Shown here: positions 47,197 to 64,000 of the stretch, piece after piece | Layout: each line of letters starts with the position of its first letter | How positions within the stretch are numbered: the first letter of the stretch is position 1 | Assembly: GCA_034508935.3 (NCBI GenBank) | Contig: CM067443.1 | Span: 47,077,197-47,141,196 of the forward strand | From: Berghia stephanieae | Lineage: Eukaryota > Mollusca > Gastropoda > Nudibranchia > Aeolidiidae | Reading direction: 5' to 3' | Length of the DNA: 64,000 nt | Made by a program: the position numbers and the translations under genes | Notes under the pieces: model-generated | What the model saw: the letters and a program-made list of their open reading frames with translations, nothing else | What the model was told of the DNA's origin: nothing | Databases searched by the model: none

Positions 47197-48470
47197 TTTC
47201 GTATTGGTCCTAATATTGTGATTTCAATGTAAATATGTGTAGTGTGAATTATTCTGAATTGCAAGATTTAAATTTATTCAGTCATTTATTTTTTTTAGTT
47301 TTGAATACAAGGAATATCCTAGTACTGACATAATTTTATTAATGGAAGGCAAAACAATTTTTAATTGTTGTCAAGGGAGTAAGATTTGACTAATTGTAAT
47401 GCTTTACCTTTAATTATTTGACATTGTGAAATTAACGGCAAGGAATAATTCACATCTTCCATTATTTTGCATACGTGACAAATCTGTCAAAGGGCCAGAA
47501 TGCAGCTGATTGCTGGCATAACTAATTTGTCATAGTCAAAGGGCCAGAACTCAGCAGGTCGCTGGCTTGGATAAGTAAGTAAGAGATACACCAATGTGTG
47601 ATTAACTCACATATCCGAATTAATTATGTGTTTGTGATGAAAGATTTATAGAAATGATTGTACAGTCATCAGTAACTTTTAAAGAAATATTCTTTATTAT
47701 TATTTTTAAGGCATAATTTTAAAATAAACACACAAAAAAACCCAACATAAACAAACAAACAAAACAAAACAAAAAAGCAACAACCCCCCCCCCCCCCCAA
47801 AAAAAAAAACCAACAAAAAAACAAAACAAAAACAAAAACCGAAAACAAAAAGCAAGAAAACTTGGCTTGGTTAAAAAGCGATTACATCTCTCCGATGCAT
47901 CTTTAAACGTCAGCACTTTGTAGCTATTGTTTAAGTATATATGAGAAAGCGAAAAAGCTTTGTGAGTTATTTAAAAAGAAACAAAAAAAAAACAAGTCAT
48001 CATAAAAATGACCATCTCCATGAATTCACAGAACTGGACACTAACACACGTTCTTTTTCGTCTTACCAGGAACGTCAAAGTCAATAATAATACACATGAC
48101 TCAAGACAAGGATTGCCAACGTTTAATTCAATTTTAAAAAAACCCAGTCTATTTATGGAAGTTTAAAAATAATGGAATACTAACTACAGTGGTGTATATA
48201 ATATTCGTAAATAGTTTACTTTATAAACAAAAATGTTGTGTATATAGCCATGATAGAATTCACATGTTGTAAATTATTATGAAATAATGTTTCACATGCG
48301 TAATATTACATTGTCTATTTCCAGTCTTGTTAAGATTATAAGTAAAATATGTCTCGTATGTATGGAATGTATTATGTTGTTTCTATTAAACCGCCTTTCA
48401 CTCAACTCTAAGAATGTCGAGTTTACTTTGTACATTTATTTTATTCTGTCTGTTTCTTTCTTTTCCAATT

Positions 48471-48835
48471 TTGGGTAGAGTCCTTTGACCTCGCATGGTA
48501 AGCAGGAGGTCACTTGCTGTGTCTTCTACCCCCTTACATCTGGTTTCCAAGTTGCTTTTTGTCTTTGTCTCAGAGTGAGATTGCTTGGTTTTGCCCCGAC
48601 CTTTGATCGAGTTAAAAGTGTAGTATTAGTTTTGGGAAATGATTTTTTCCCCTTGTAAATCATCTCTCTGTTACTGTTATATTATGTTGTTAGTTATGAT
48701 TTCTGTTTTGAATATATTCTATAAACATTTGAGTGTTTTCCACTTAGTGGGTCCTATGGCTGTGTCTGAACGAGACTTATAAGTGGTCTCAAACTAAGTA
48801 CACTGATAGTGTGTTCTTGGAATCTACAGGATAAT
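48471..48835 (+). mobile_element. Family D retroposon, 3' end missing
   Basis: Diverged copy that stops at GTTCTTGGAATCTACA, where the decayed LINE begins. Confidence 0.78.
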
Positions 48836-49117
48836 AAGTAATCAACCGCCCTAGCAAAGTCATACTAAGGGTGTTATCAAACTGCTTGAAAAAAAGAAAT
48901 TTAGGAACACCTATCAGAAGAACAAGAACCTACATAATACTGATGGAGAAGCACCTTCGTCATCTTATGGACCTCTTTCACAATTTTATAGACTTCAAAG
49001 TGGCCTTCGATAGAGTTTGGCATGACGGCATCTGGCATGCTTCACGCTCAATGTGCATAGAAGGAGGCAGGCCTTATACAAACTACAGAAGGAGTCTTCT
49101 ATTACACACCGAGCAGC

Positions 49118-49483
49118 GGGTGGTTGGATGGGAGCATCACCCTTGAATCATATATTTATGATGTTCGCATGGGTGTACGATCCGATAGTGATGTCGTTTC
49201 CTCTTCTCTTTACTAGCCTATCCTGCTTCTTTGGTTTATGATTGTATTTTTGACAGGGGATATTTTTTTTTCTGTAAATCTTCTGCCTGTTTGTTCTTGG
49301 TTATTTATAATTTAGCTTATGATATCTTTAGGTTATGATTTTGATTTACATTTGTACTATTTTTGTTAGATTGCTTGTTTTTTTTTGTTTCAGCGGTCTC
49401 TCATATAACCTCAATTGTGTTGGAAGAGACCTAAAGCAACAAACAAACAAAAAAAAAAAAACAAAAAAAAAAAAAAAAACAAA
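49118..49483 (+). mobile_element. Family E retroposon with 14-bp target duplication
   Basis: Near-identical to 12012-12348 with a longer A-rich tail. Flanked by ACACACCGAGCAGC at 49104-49117 and 49484-49497; inserted in the decayed LINE. Confidence 0.92.
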
Positions 49484-49895
49484 ACACACCGAGCAGCAAC
49501 AACATTGGACAGCTATTTAAAACAACAGATGGAGTTAGGCAAGGATGCCTACTGTCCCCGATCCTTTTCAATCTGTTCTTAGAGACCATTCTCAATGACA
49601 CATTACAAGACTTCCAGTTCACCATATCTGTAGGAGGAAGAACAATCAAGAACCTCAGATTTGTTGACAACATGACATCGACCTTCTATCTGACAGTAAC
49701 GAAGTATAATATACAAGAGCTCACAGATTGACGAAGGTCGCAGAAGCTCACGGAATGGAGATCAGTAAAGGATAGAGGAAGACGTTAATTAACATCAAGG
49801 ACAAAACAATGTCTATAATAATGGGCGATGAAAGCATAGAAAACGTAAGCTCCTTCAAAAATCTAATTGCCACACTTGAGCTTGAACTTAAACGT

Positions 49896-50183
49896 GAGCT
49901 TTTATATAGCGCTATATCCACGAAACGTGCTCAAAGCGCTTTACTAGGGGTCCCTGACCAACAGTAACATGTAGAACGAGACACGACGCCTATCAGGCGA
50001 TTTTACATTTTTTTTTCCCGACAAAGGCATCGCTTTTATTGGCCAGGTACTCATTTTAACCTGAATACGGTGAGAGAATGTAAGAGCATTTTCTAAGGAC
50101 TCAGCTATGCGCCGAGCGAGGCTCGAACCCAGGACCTTCCGATTCGAAAGCAAGTGTCATACCACAAAACCACATAGCCGCAC
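49896..50183 (-). mobile_element. Family A SINE, full length
   Basis: GAGCTTTTATATAGCGCTAT to AAAACCACATAGCCGCAC, one of the least diverged copies, with intact B box GGTTCGAGCC on the - strand. Confidence 0.92.
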
Positions 50184-51084
50184 ACTAACGTCTGATGGTC
50201 GGTCAACTCGGGACGTCAAAAACAGAATTTTACTGGTCACTTCTTCAAAGCTGGATAAGATCTGGACGAACAAATGCACCCTTTTTCCAACCAAGCTAAA
50301 AGTGTACACGTCCTTCGTGTTTTCTATCCTACTATACTAAATGTATTCGAGAGTAGGACTTTGACGGTAGAAGCCACTAACAGAATCTAGACATTTGAAA
50401 ATAAATGCACTTGGGGGCTTCTTGGAATTTCATGAGAAGACCATAAAACCAAAGAGTATGTACATGCTCAAATTGAACACTTGTCAGGCCTCGAAGAACC
50501 TTTTGCTTGATATTGTGAAAAGAAGGAAGTTGTCATTGTTTGGACATGTGACCCTCCATAATAGAAAAATCGCTTCATCAGTGAGGACTTTCCACCTGTC
50601 CAACATGTACACAATGTGGGAAAGAACCCGAAACCGCAGAGCATCTAGTTGAACGGTGCGTTGTGACGAAGCTTCCGGGGCGGGTTTGCGACGGTGCACG
50701 AGTGCGGTAAAACAGTTGCGGATTGGGTCGATCGTCATAACATAGTAGTGTGAGCACCATTAGAAGCTGCCATAATAGCTTCCCAAAGGCAGTCCTGCAA
50801 TGGACCTAAGAAGGAAACAGGAAAGCAAAGGGAGGCAACCAAAATACTGGACGGATAACAAGGACTGGACACAGGCTAGACAGCCCAATCTTAATAAGGA
50901 AAGTGGAGGACAGGACTGGTTGGCGAAAATACACTCATGTCTCCCCTCCAATCGCTAAGGGCTGAGAATGAGGTGGGGTGGGAGAGGAGAGGATTTTAAA
51001 AAATAGATTCTAAATTATAATACCTTCACATCCAGCTCTTTACCGCTCTTTTACTTCCTAGCGCTTGAAGGGCCAAGAGTCGTG

Positions 51085-51085
<1 letters not shown>

Positions 51086-51152
<67 letters not shown>

Positions 51153-51169
51153 TATTATTATTATTATTA

Positions 51170-51234
<65 letters not shown>
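51086..51234 (+). repeat. (ATC)n then (ATT)n microsatellite
   Basis: Pure ATC run passing into an ATT run. A (TG)n run follows at 51352-51396. Confidence 0.97.
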
Positions 51235-51344
51235 TTAAAAATCTATTTCTTTCTTTCTTTCTTTCTTTATCTCTTGTTTATTGATTGATTTAACTATTTA
51301 TTTTTGAGATATCTCAGTTTATAATGTACCTTGTTGTTTGTGTG

Positions 51345-51385
<41 letters not shown>

Positions 51386-51669
51386 GTGTGTGTATGCGTG
51401 TATGTCCGCTGAACTTATAGTTTCATTCTTTCCTTCGCGATGCAAACGGTTGATATAGGTAACCAACCTCACTCTTATCCGGATTCACTACTACATTTTC
51501 AGAGGTCAAAAAGGGGTCGAAGGTTGCAGATCAAAGTTCGAGCGAAAACACTGTCTTGTTTTGTTGTGTGTGACTGAGGACCAAGTGGAAGAGTTGGTTG
51601 TGAAGAACAGGATTTCAAAACATCTATAGTTATAGGACCTGGAAAACAAACCCACAAAAGATTTAAAAA

Positions 51670-57961
<6,292 letters not shown>

Positions 57962-58103
57962 GTGAGTCTTGAATTGTCATTATTTGTCATACGTCTTGGT
58001 TTTGCGGCTCTGTGCAATATTTCTTGCTGATTGCCTTGCCGATTGATATGTAAAATGGACATTTCTGGCATCGGAAAACAAAAGGAATAGAAAGTCAATC
58101 AAC

Positions 58104-58194
<91 letters not shown>
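58104..58194 (+). repeat. (ATT)n microsatellite
   Basis: ATT run inside a locally duplicated segment (GATATGTAAAATGGACATTT occurs before and after it). Confidence 0.95.
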
Positions 58195-58534
58195 TAAATA
58201 GTGATATGCAATAGGTCAATGTCCTGTCCAAGGGAAAACATTCAAATGCTTTGATATGTAAAATGGACATTTCTGTCATCGGAAGAGGAATCAAAATTCG
58301 ATCAATTATTATTATTATTATTTTAATAGTGATTTGAAGTAGATCAATGTTCTGTCCAAGGGAGAACATGCAATTGCTTTGATATTTTGTTAATAGAATT
58401 GATTTTTTGGCATTTTCACATTTTATATACTTAAAAAAAAACATTTTCATGGGCTACCGTCACTTGTATATTTTGAAATTTATCGACATTTGCGGGTCTG
58501 GTAACCCAAATTGTTATGGGCTCATTGTTGCAAG

Positions 58535-58815
58535 AGCAATATCCACTAAACGTGCTCAAAGCGTTTTATAAGGGGTCCCTGGACAACAGCAACTTTTAAC
58601 ATGTAAGACGGGACATGACGCCTGTTAGGCGATATTACAATTTTTTAGGACTGAGACAACGCTCTTAACGGCCAGGTACTCATTTTTCACTAGAGTACGG
58701 TGCGAGAATGTGAGTAAAGAGCCTTTTCCAGGGACTCAACTATGCGCTGAGCGAGGCTCGAACCCAGACCTTCCAATCCGAAAGCGAGTGTCATACCACT
58801 AGACCACAAACCAGT
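58535..58815 (-). mobile_element. Family A SINE
   Basis: GCAATATCCACTAAACGTGC to CCACTAGACCACAAACC; directly follows a MITE end (GGGTCTGGTAACCCAAATTG). Confidence 0.9.
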
Positions 58816-59400
58816 GCGAAATATTGCCCATTATAACTATATCAAATCAAGCCCATACTTCATTCGGCTATAGATAGAACAAAGTTGATGTCACTCAGGT
58901 CTTTGTTATTGTTTTTTTTTGCCATCCATGTTTATGAGTAATTCTCACTAAAATGTATTAACCAGACTATAAATGCCATGGTTACACATAATTTTGCGTG
59001 TTGGTCCATTATACTTCCGGATGGCAATGTTGTGAGCTTCTTAGCCGAGCGCGTACTATCTATAAGTATCACTAGTTTTATGACATAAGATAGAAAGATA
59101 TTTCCGATATTGATTCGTCCAAAACAGAAAAATCAATCTTCGCCAACATTTAATCCTCGCATAAGCATTAGTTTCAAATTCACCTGGAATCGTATTTATT
59201 ATTCTCATTTGATGAATACCAATCAGGTTTTTGTGTCATTATTCAAATGCATTATATTTAATCTTTATGGTAATTAGCGGACAACGTATTGATTTAGGTT
59301 AATTACCCGCTGGTTGCTCTGATTAGAATCGCATGATAATTTGTCTTGTAGCCAAGAAAAATACAAACTTATGGGCACTGATATTGTACTAACTGACCTG
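58816..59400. other. Unassigned AT-rich stretch
   Basis: No exon, RNA gene or repeat that I can match; no HACL1-like reading frame. Confidence 0.6.
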
Positions 59401-59402
59401 AA

Positions 59403-59655
59403 TGAAGCCCAATATCCACTAACTGTGCTCAAAGCGCTTTACAAAGGGTCCCAAGTCAATAGCAACACTTAACTTGTAGCATGAGACATAAGGCATTGAA
59501 ACCGCTATTACAATTTATTTTTCAACAAGGGAAGACTGGAATAACCCAGGCATTAGCTGTAGTACAGCACTGCAAACTGAACACAGCGCAGAAGGTAATT
59601 GGACTTAGTATCTTTTGGGTAAGAACCAAAGACTGTTACCTCTGAGCCACGCTGC

Positions 59656-59656
<1 letters not shown>
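59403..59656 (-). mobile_element. Family A SINE fragment joined to a family C SINE
   Basis: GCCCAATATCCACTAACTGT to about 59515 is family A tail and body; from AAGGGAAGACTGGAATAACC to GAGCCACGCTGCCCC is family C in reverse. Confidence 0.8.

Positions 59657-59657
<1 letters not shown>

Positions 59658-59743
<86 letters not shown>
59658..59743 (+). repeat. (TA)n microsatellite
   Basis: About 43 TA units directly after the family C head. Confidence 0.98.
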
Positions 59744-59747
<4 letters not shown>

Positions 59748-60367
59748 CAAAAAACAAACAAACCAAAGATCGTGTATTTCACATAATTTCAATATTTTAT
59801 GTTTAATAAACAAATATTTATAAAATGTTATCTAGCCAGAAGAAGTAGAGACACAAGTAAATAAAATATATTAACGTAACAAAGTAGAAAATTGGAACAT
59901 TAAATAAATGTAAAAATGGAGAGAAAAAAATATATAATTTATGTAAATGAATAAATAAATAGTCTTCAACATTTCCATACCCCAGACTTCCAACAGGAAG
60001 TTGCAGGGGTTGTAATCAGAGTGCACTGATTGTCACAAATTATGTATTCCACCGTCTCAATCTGGTAACATGTTGCCAGGTTAATTTACATTTTGTGTGA
60101 CAGTTGAATTCAAAGCGAAAGTCACCAGACTCTCAAATAAGATTTTTTGTTTTTTTTTTTGCCGCTAAAGAAACGAGAGTACAGTTCATTCTTCAAGACA
60201 AAAGCGTTTTATTGTCGTGAAATAATTTTCACTTAGCAGTACAGAGGTGTCAACTTTACTGATATCTCTTCTTTTTCCTGATTTCCCTAATTTTCTGCCA
60301 GTTTTATGATATGTTATTATCTCGGGAAAAAACAACAAACCAAACCCCAACATAGCCGTCATCATCG

Positions 60368-60671
<304 letters not shown>

Positions 60672-60675
60672 GTGT

Positions 60676-60846
60676 CTAGTAAGAGCATAATTTTGACAAA
60701 GCGATTCCCACCAGGCAGGACAGAATGTAAAGGGCGATTGTAAACGGCGTGAGGAGGGACGGAGGTTCTTGACATGTGTGTGTTGCCAGATTGGCCTCTT
60801 GCCGGTATTTCTCCATCAGCTCTGTCCTCGTTGTCATCAAACTTTG
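60676..60846 (-). CDS. Last exon of the - strand gene
   Basis: On the - strand an acceptor TCTTTTTCAG precedes CAAAGTTTGATG; the frame is open to TAG. Encodes the end of the coiled coil and the membrane anchor. Confidence 0.78.
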   Translation of the reverse strand, partial: QSLMTTRTELMEKYRQEANLATHTCQEPPSLLTPFTIALYILSCLVGIALSKLCSY

Positions 60847-62302
60847 CTGAAAAAGAGAAGAAAATAACAAAACAAGATTTTAAAAGTTTTTGATGGAATG
60901 AGTAAGGCAGAGTAATCAATGTGAGAAAGAAAAATCATTTTAATGATTTATAGATGTATTCAGTAATTTCCATTCCTCTATATTAGCCGATGCACCACAC
61001 ACACACGCACACACACACACACACATCGTTATTCAGGGCCATTAAAACACAAATCAAACTTCATAGGAGGTACGAAATTTGACGTTACTCAGTTCTTTGT
61101 TATTGTTTTTAGCCTGTTAGCAATAGATTGCAAAAAACATAACAATTTTTTCCTCTTCGGCCAGAAAACTTAGCTTATTAAATAATTATGTAGCAAGGAA
61201 ATATGGATATGGAAAGTAACAATTACTTGTCACCCTTTGGATAGGATGCTAGTCTATTGCAAAGTGCTTTCCACCAGCTGTAAGAGACACAGTTTGGCAA
61301 TCACTGCTGGGTGGAAAAGGGGGGGGGGGGATTCAGGAAAATATAGACTGTACCCATTAATTTATAAAAATTGAGCTTTTAAATAGTGCAATATCCGCTA
61401 AATTAAATGTGCTCAAAGCACTTGTCAAGGCGTCAGTCTTCAGCCAACAGCAACTGTTAGCAAGTAGGACGAGACATTGTATTTTTTTCGACAGTAAAAG
61501 ATTGAAAAAAAATCGAACTTTTATATAGGGCAATATCCACTAAACGTGCTCAAAGGGCCTTACAAGTGATCCCTGGCTAACAGCAACATTTAACATGTAG
61601 GACTGGACATGGCGCCTGTTTGGCGATATTACAAAATTTTCGGACAGAGACAATGTTGTTAACGACCAGATACTCATTTTATACCTGAGTATGGTGAGAG
61701 AATATGAGTAAAGAGCCTTCTCCAAGAACTCAACTATGCGCAGAGCGAGGCTTGAACCCAGGACCTTCCGATCCGAAAGCGAGTGTCATACCACGAGACC
61801 ACATAGCCACACGCCAATCATTTTACACCTGAATGTTGTGCATTTGAGTACAGAGGCTTTTATAAAGACTTAACTTTGCGCCCCTCAGAACGGGACTCAA
61901 TCCCGGGGCTTGTAGGTCCTTTGGACCACAAAGCAGGCAATGTTACCTGTAGTAAAGTAGTCCGTCAGAGCCTTTAGGCCCATGGAGCCGAAGTTTATCC
62001 TGGTTTCTGTTGCATAAAATGGAGAATAGGTACTAATTGCCTGCTACCCTTTTGTTAGGACGTTAATGTTACCAGGAGTAAAGTAGTCCATTCGGCCCAT
62101 GAAGCCGGAGTTTATCCCAGTATTTATAACGTGAAACGGACAATAGCAGTTGCTTGCTACCCTTTGGATTGGACGCTAATGTTACCTGTAGTTCAGCGTT
62201 TTCGTCCATGAGGTATGTAATCTCATCGTGAATCAGCTTCATTTGGGCCTTCAGTCTCCACCGTAATTCTCTCATTTCACTGTCACTGCCATGGACTGGA
62301 AA
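60676..62302 (-). CDS. Tail-anchored coiled-coil protein, last two exons
   Basis: Two exons join in phase 0. The first gives FPVHGSDSEMRELRWRLKAQ, MKLIHDEITYLMDENAELQ; the second QSLMTTRTELMEKYRQEANL, ATHTCQEPPSLLTP, then a hydrophobic C-terminal helix FTIALYILSCLVGIALSKLC, Y and TAG (60676-60678). Heptad-like charged and leucine spacing predicts a coiled coil, and the helix at the very end suggests a tail anchor in ER, outer mitochondrial or peroxisomal membrane. The layout recalls VAP/MOSPD-type proteins but I see no family motif, so no name is given. The 5' exons were not found up to 64000. The gene may be nested within a HACL1 intron on the opposite strand. Confidence 0.75.
61233..61332 (-). 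mobile_element. Family B SINE fragment
   Basis: CACCCTTTGGATAGGATGCT to TGCTGGGTGGAAAAGG and poly-G. Confidence 0.75.
61373..61500 (-). mobile_element. Family A SINE, tail fragment
   Basis: GAGCTTTTAAATAGTGCAAT to GTAGGACGAGACATTG. Confidence 0.8.
61513..61812 (-). mobile_element. Family A SINE, full length
   Basis: GAACTTTTATATAGGGCAAT to ACGAGACCACATAGCCACAC; another head fragment of the family follows at 61816-61935. Confidence 0.92.
61954..62177 (-). mobile_element. Family B SINE 3' part, two tandem copies, 15-bp target duplication
   Basis: Two ~115-bp copies of the segment AAAGTAGTCC ... GGACGTTAAT, separated by a degraded AATGTTACC. Flanked by AATGTTACCTGTAGT at 61939-61953 and 62178-62192; the right copy overlaps the exon-intron boundary of the - strand gene. 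Confidence 0.85.
62186..62302 (-). CDS. Penultimate exon of the - strand gene
   Basis: Acceptor CATCTCCAG, donor CTACAG|GTAACA, 117 bp, phase 0 at both ends. A second AG seven bases inside (TTTCCAG) could serve instead but would shift the phase. The donor is duplicated at 61939-61953 by a SINE insertion. Confidence 0.75.
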
Positions 62303-62346
62303 CTGGAGATGGAATGAAAAAAACAAACTCTTCATTGGAATATGTG

Positions 62347-62680
62347 TCAGGGCATGACATAATGAGTCGGAAGGTGAACATTTTGGATTAGCATGTTTTT
62401 TGCATTTTCTGAAAGAATATGCTCACCAACGCATTTTAATCTTTATTTGAAGTAAATCGGGTGATTTTTCGTGAAGTTATGATCAAATGTATGGGAAAGG
62501 TATCCAGCAACTTTTCTCAAATTTCATACTTTTTCAACTTGACTAGCTATAAAAAGTATTTAGAAGTGAAATTAAGCTTTGATATTTCCTGAAGATGTAC
62601 AAAAAGGGTTGATTTAATCATTTTTGATAAGAACTCATTTTGGATAAAAATTGACCTTCGAACTAAACTTGGCAATTTAT
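62347..62680 (+). mobile_element. Family F MITE-like element, right end missing
   Basis: CAGGGCATGACATAATGAGT, then AAGGTATCCAGCAACTTTTC and AAGATGTACAAAAAGGG, ending at AACTTGGCAATTTATCC. Confidence 0.78.
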
Positions 62681-62876
62681 CCTTTCAAATATGTTTTAAT
62701 GTTATTGTTTTTTTGTTTTAGTTTTTTGTTTTAACTTCCCAAGTTATATCGATACTATGCGTTTAAGTAAAATACTTAAAACATCTGCCGCTAGATGAAA
62801 TGTACCAAACAGATAAAAATATAGAAGGAACGAAATTGGTGGCATTCAGCTCTTTGCTATTGTTTTAGACAGAATG

Positions 62877-62877
62877 T

Positions 62878-62942
<65 letters not shown>

Positions 62943-62981
62943 TATATATACATATATATATTATATATATATATATATATA

Positions 62982-63061
<80 letters not shown>
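62877..63061 (+). repeat. (TA)n microsatellite
   Basis: Long TA tract with (CA) and ATTATA interruptions. Confidence 0.98.
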
Positions 63062-63064
<3 letters not shown>

Positions 63065-63226
63065 CCAAGGTCAAAAGGTGCCAATTTTTTTTTCTCAAAA
63101 TAAAAGTGACATAATAGTCCATTCATGTTTTTTTTATGTGTAGCAAAAACCCTGTACTTCATGAATCAAAGGCCCTTTAGATAACATTACGGTCAAACGC
63201 AGCATAATATCGTCAACAATACCTAT

Positions 63227-63442
63227 AGGTTGCTGGTGTCACCTGTGACCGGCGACACCAAAATGAGACAAAAAGCGCAATAACCAAATGATTTTTATTA
63301 AGTATCAAACTTTATTTAGTAAGTTATAAACAAAAAGACACAATCGACAACAATTATAGTACAATAATATTACCAACTATTGGAGAAAATGTTGCTTTTT
63401 GGTGTCATCGGTCACAAGCAACATAGAATGCAAATATATCAT
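63227..63442. mobile_element. MITE-like element with inverted ends
   Basis: GTTGCTGGTGTCACCTGTGA with GACACCAAAA at the left faces TTTTTGGTGTCATCGGTCAC with AAGCAAC at the right. The left end is itself a palindrome (GGTGTC ... GACACC). Confidence 0.7.
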
Positions 63443-63761
63443 TTCATAAAAATGTTTGTACATTAACAACAACAACAATATTGCATATGCTTATTACCAG
63501 CAATGTTCAGAAACTTTTGGAATAAAATGTTGGGAAATAACGTGACCAAAGCATGACGGTCCGATGATGAAACCTCTGAAGTAGCGTTTTCGTGAATCCG
63601 TTCATCAAAGCTCTGATGTCGACATCAGTTTCGCGCCCGGCGTTTTCACGACGATCAATCCTCCGATGTCACTTCCGAGGTTTGAACAACGGGTTTTGAG
63701 ATAGAAGAGAGCTGCAACACGTTTCTTAATACTTTGTATTGCATGGCTTGAGTTGTGCGTG

Positions 63762-63763
<2 letters not shown>
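63443..63763. other. Unassigned stretch
   Basis: Contains two loosely similar segments (ACCTCTGAAGTAGCGTTTTC and reverse-like GTTTTCACGACGATC). No supported exon. Confidence 0.5.
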
Positions 63764-63843
<80 letters not shown>

Positions 63844-63864
63844 GATGATCATCATCACCATCAC

Positions 63865-63914
<50 letters not shown>

Positions 63915-63918
63915 CCAT
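63764..63918 (+). repeat. (ATT)n then (ATC)n microsatellite
   Basis: About 26 ATT units followed by about 22 ATC units. Confidence 0.98.
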
Positions 63919-64000
63919 CATACGGATGAAGGAGATGAAAATTAATATTAAAAAAAAAATTAAATAAACTTTAAAGATTAAGATAAAATTGTTATTTCCT

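Larger units (their letters stand above)
48836..50960 (+). mobile_element. Decayed RTE-like LINE, split by two retroposons
   Basis: Pieces at 48836-49117, 49498-49890 and 50184-50960. Recognisable blocks: FIDFKVAFDRVWHD, an RQGCLLSPILFNLF-like stretch, LTSDGRSTRDVKNRI and RKLSLFGHV. Many stops and shifts. The breaks are filled by family E (49118-49483) and a family A SINE (49896-50183). Confidence 0.78.

Noticed and set aside
48836-50960. Host gene with 'FIDFKVAFDRVWHD' and 'RKLSLFGHV'
   Set aside because: These are LINE reverse-transcriptase motifs; the frame is broken repeatedly and split by two retroposons.
51503-51519. AGGTCA-like half-sites upstream of HACL1 (peroxisome-proliferator element?)
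   Set aside because: Spacing is five bases, not one, and one half-site is poor; a chance match in sequence of this length is likely.

Overview
The window looks like an AT-rich, very repeat-dense genome of a lophotrochozoan animal, most likely a gastropod mollusc. That placement is an inference from intron-rich conserved genes, several tRNA-headed SINE families, RTE- and Jockey-like LINEs, MITEs and long trinucleotide microsatellites. Nothing here is bacterial, and I saw no LTR retrovirus or Polinton.

Two conserved genes lie on the + strand. From 1720 to the stop at 36978-36980 runs attractin (ATRN/ATRNL1 family), without its 5' end: 27 exons encoding CUB, EGF, kelch propeller, PSI, laminin-EGF, a transmembrane helix and the conserved MASRPF-type cytoplasmic tail. 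Every splice phase joins except inside exon 3, which is one base short. No C-type lectin exon was found where vertebrate attractin has one. That intron instead holds an exon-derived minisatellite, a broken Jockey-like LINE and SINEs. From 51670 the first five coding exons of 2-hydroxyacyl-CoA lyase (HACL1) are present; the rest lies beyond the window. Two exons of an unidentified tail-anchored coiled-coil protein lie on the - strand at 60676-62302, downstream of the last visible HACL1 exon and possibly nested in a HACL1 intron.

Layout: 1-1250, a G-rich tandem array and a partial inverted-repeat element with a tRNA-like core. 1720-37700, attractin, its introns packed with SINEs, MITEs and microsatellites. 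37700-51670, a gene desert with a RTE-like ORF (39196-40437), a microsatellite-tailed LINE end bounded by a target-site duplication, hairpin elements, a hairpin-derived tandem array and a decayed LINE split by two SINEs. 51670-58000, HACL1 5' part. 58000-64000, repeats around the - strand exons.

The most unusual signals are: (i) about 12 tandem copies of the 3' part of attractin exon 13, nearly all with the 5' splice donor, placed just downstream of that exon; (ii) a SINE insertion whose 15-bp target duplication copies the splice donor of the - strand gene; (iii) an inverted-repeat element enclosing a tRNA Ser/Leu-like module; and (iv) two retroposon families of about 510 bp and 340-370 bp, with clear target duplications but no recognised head.
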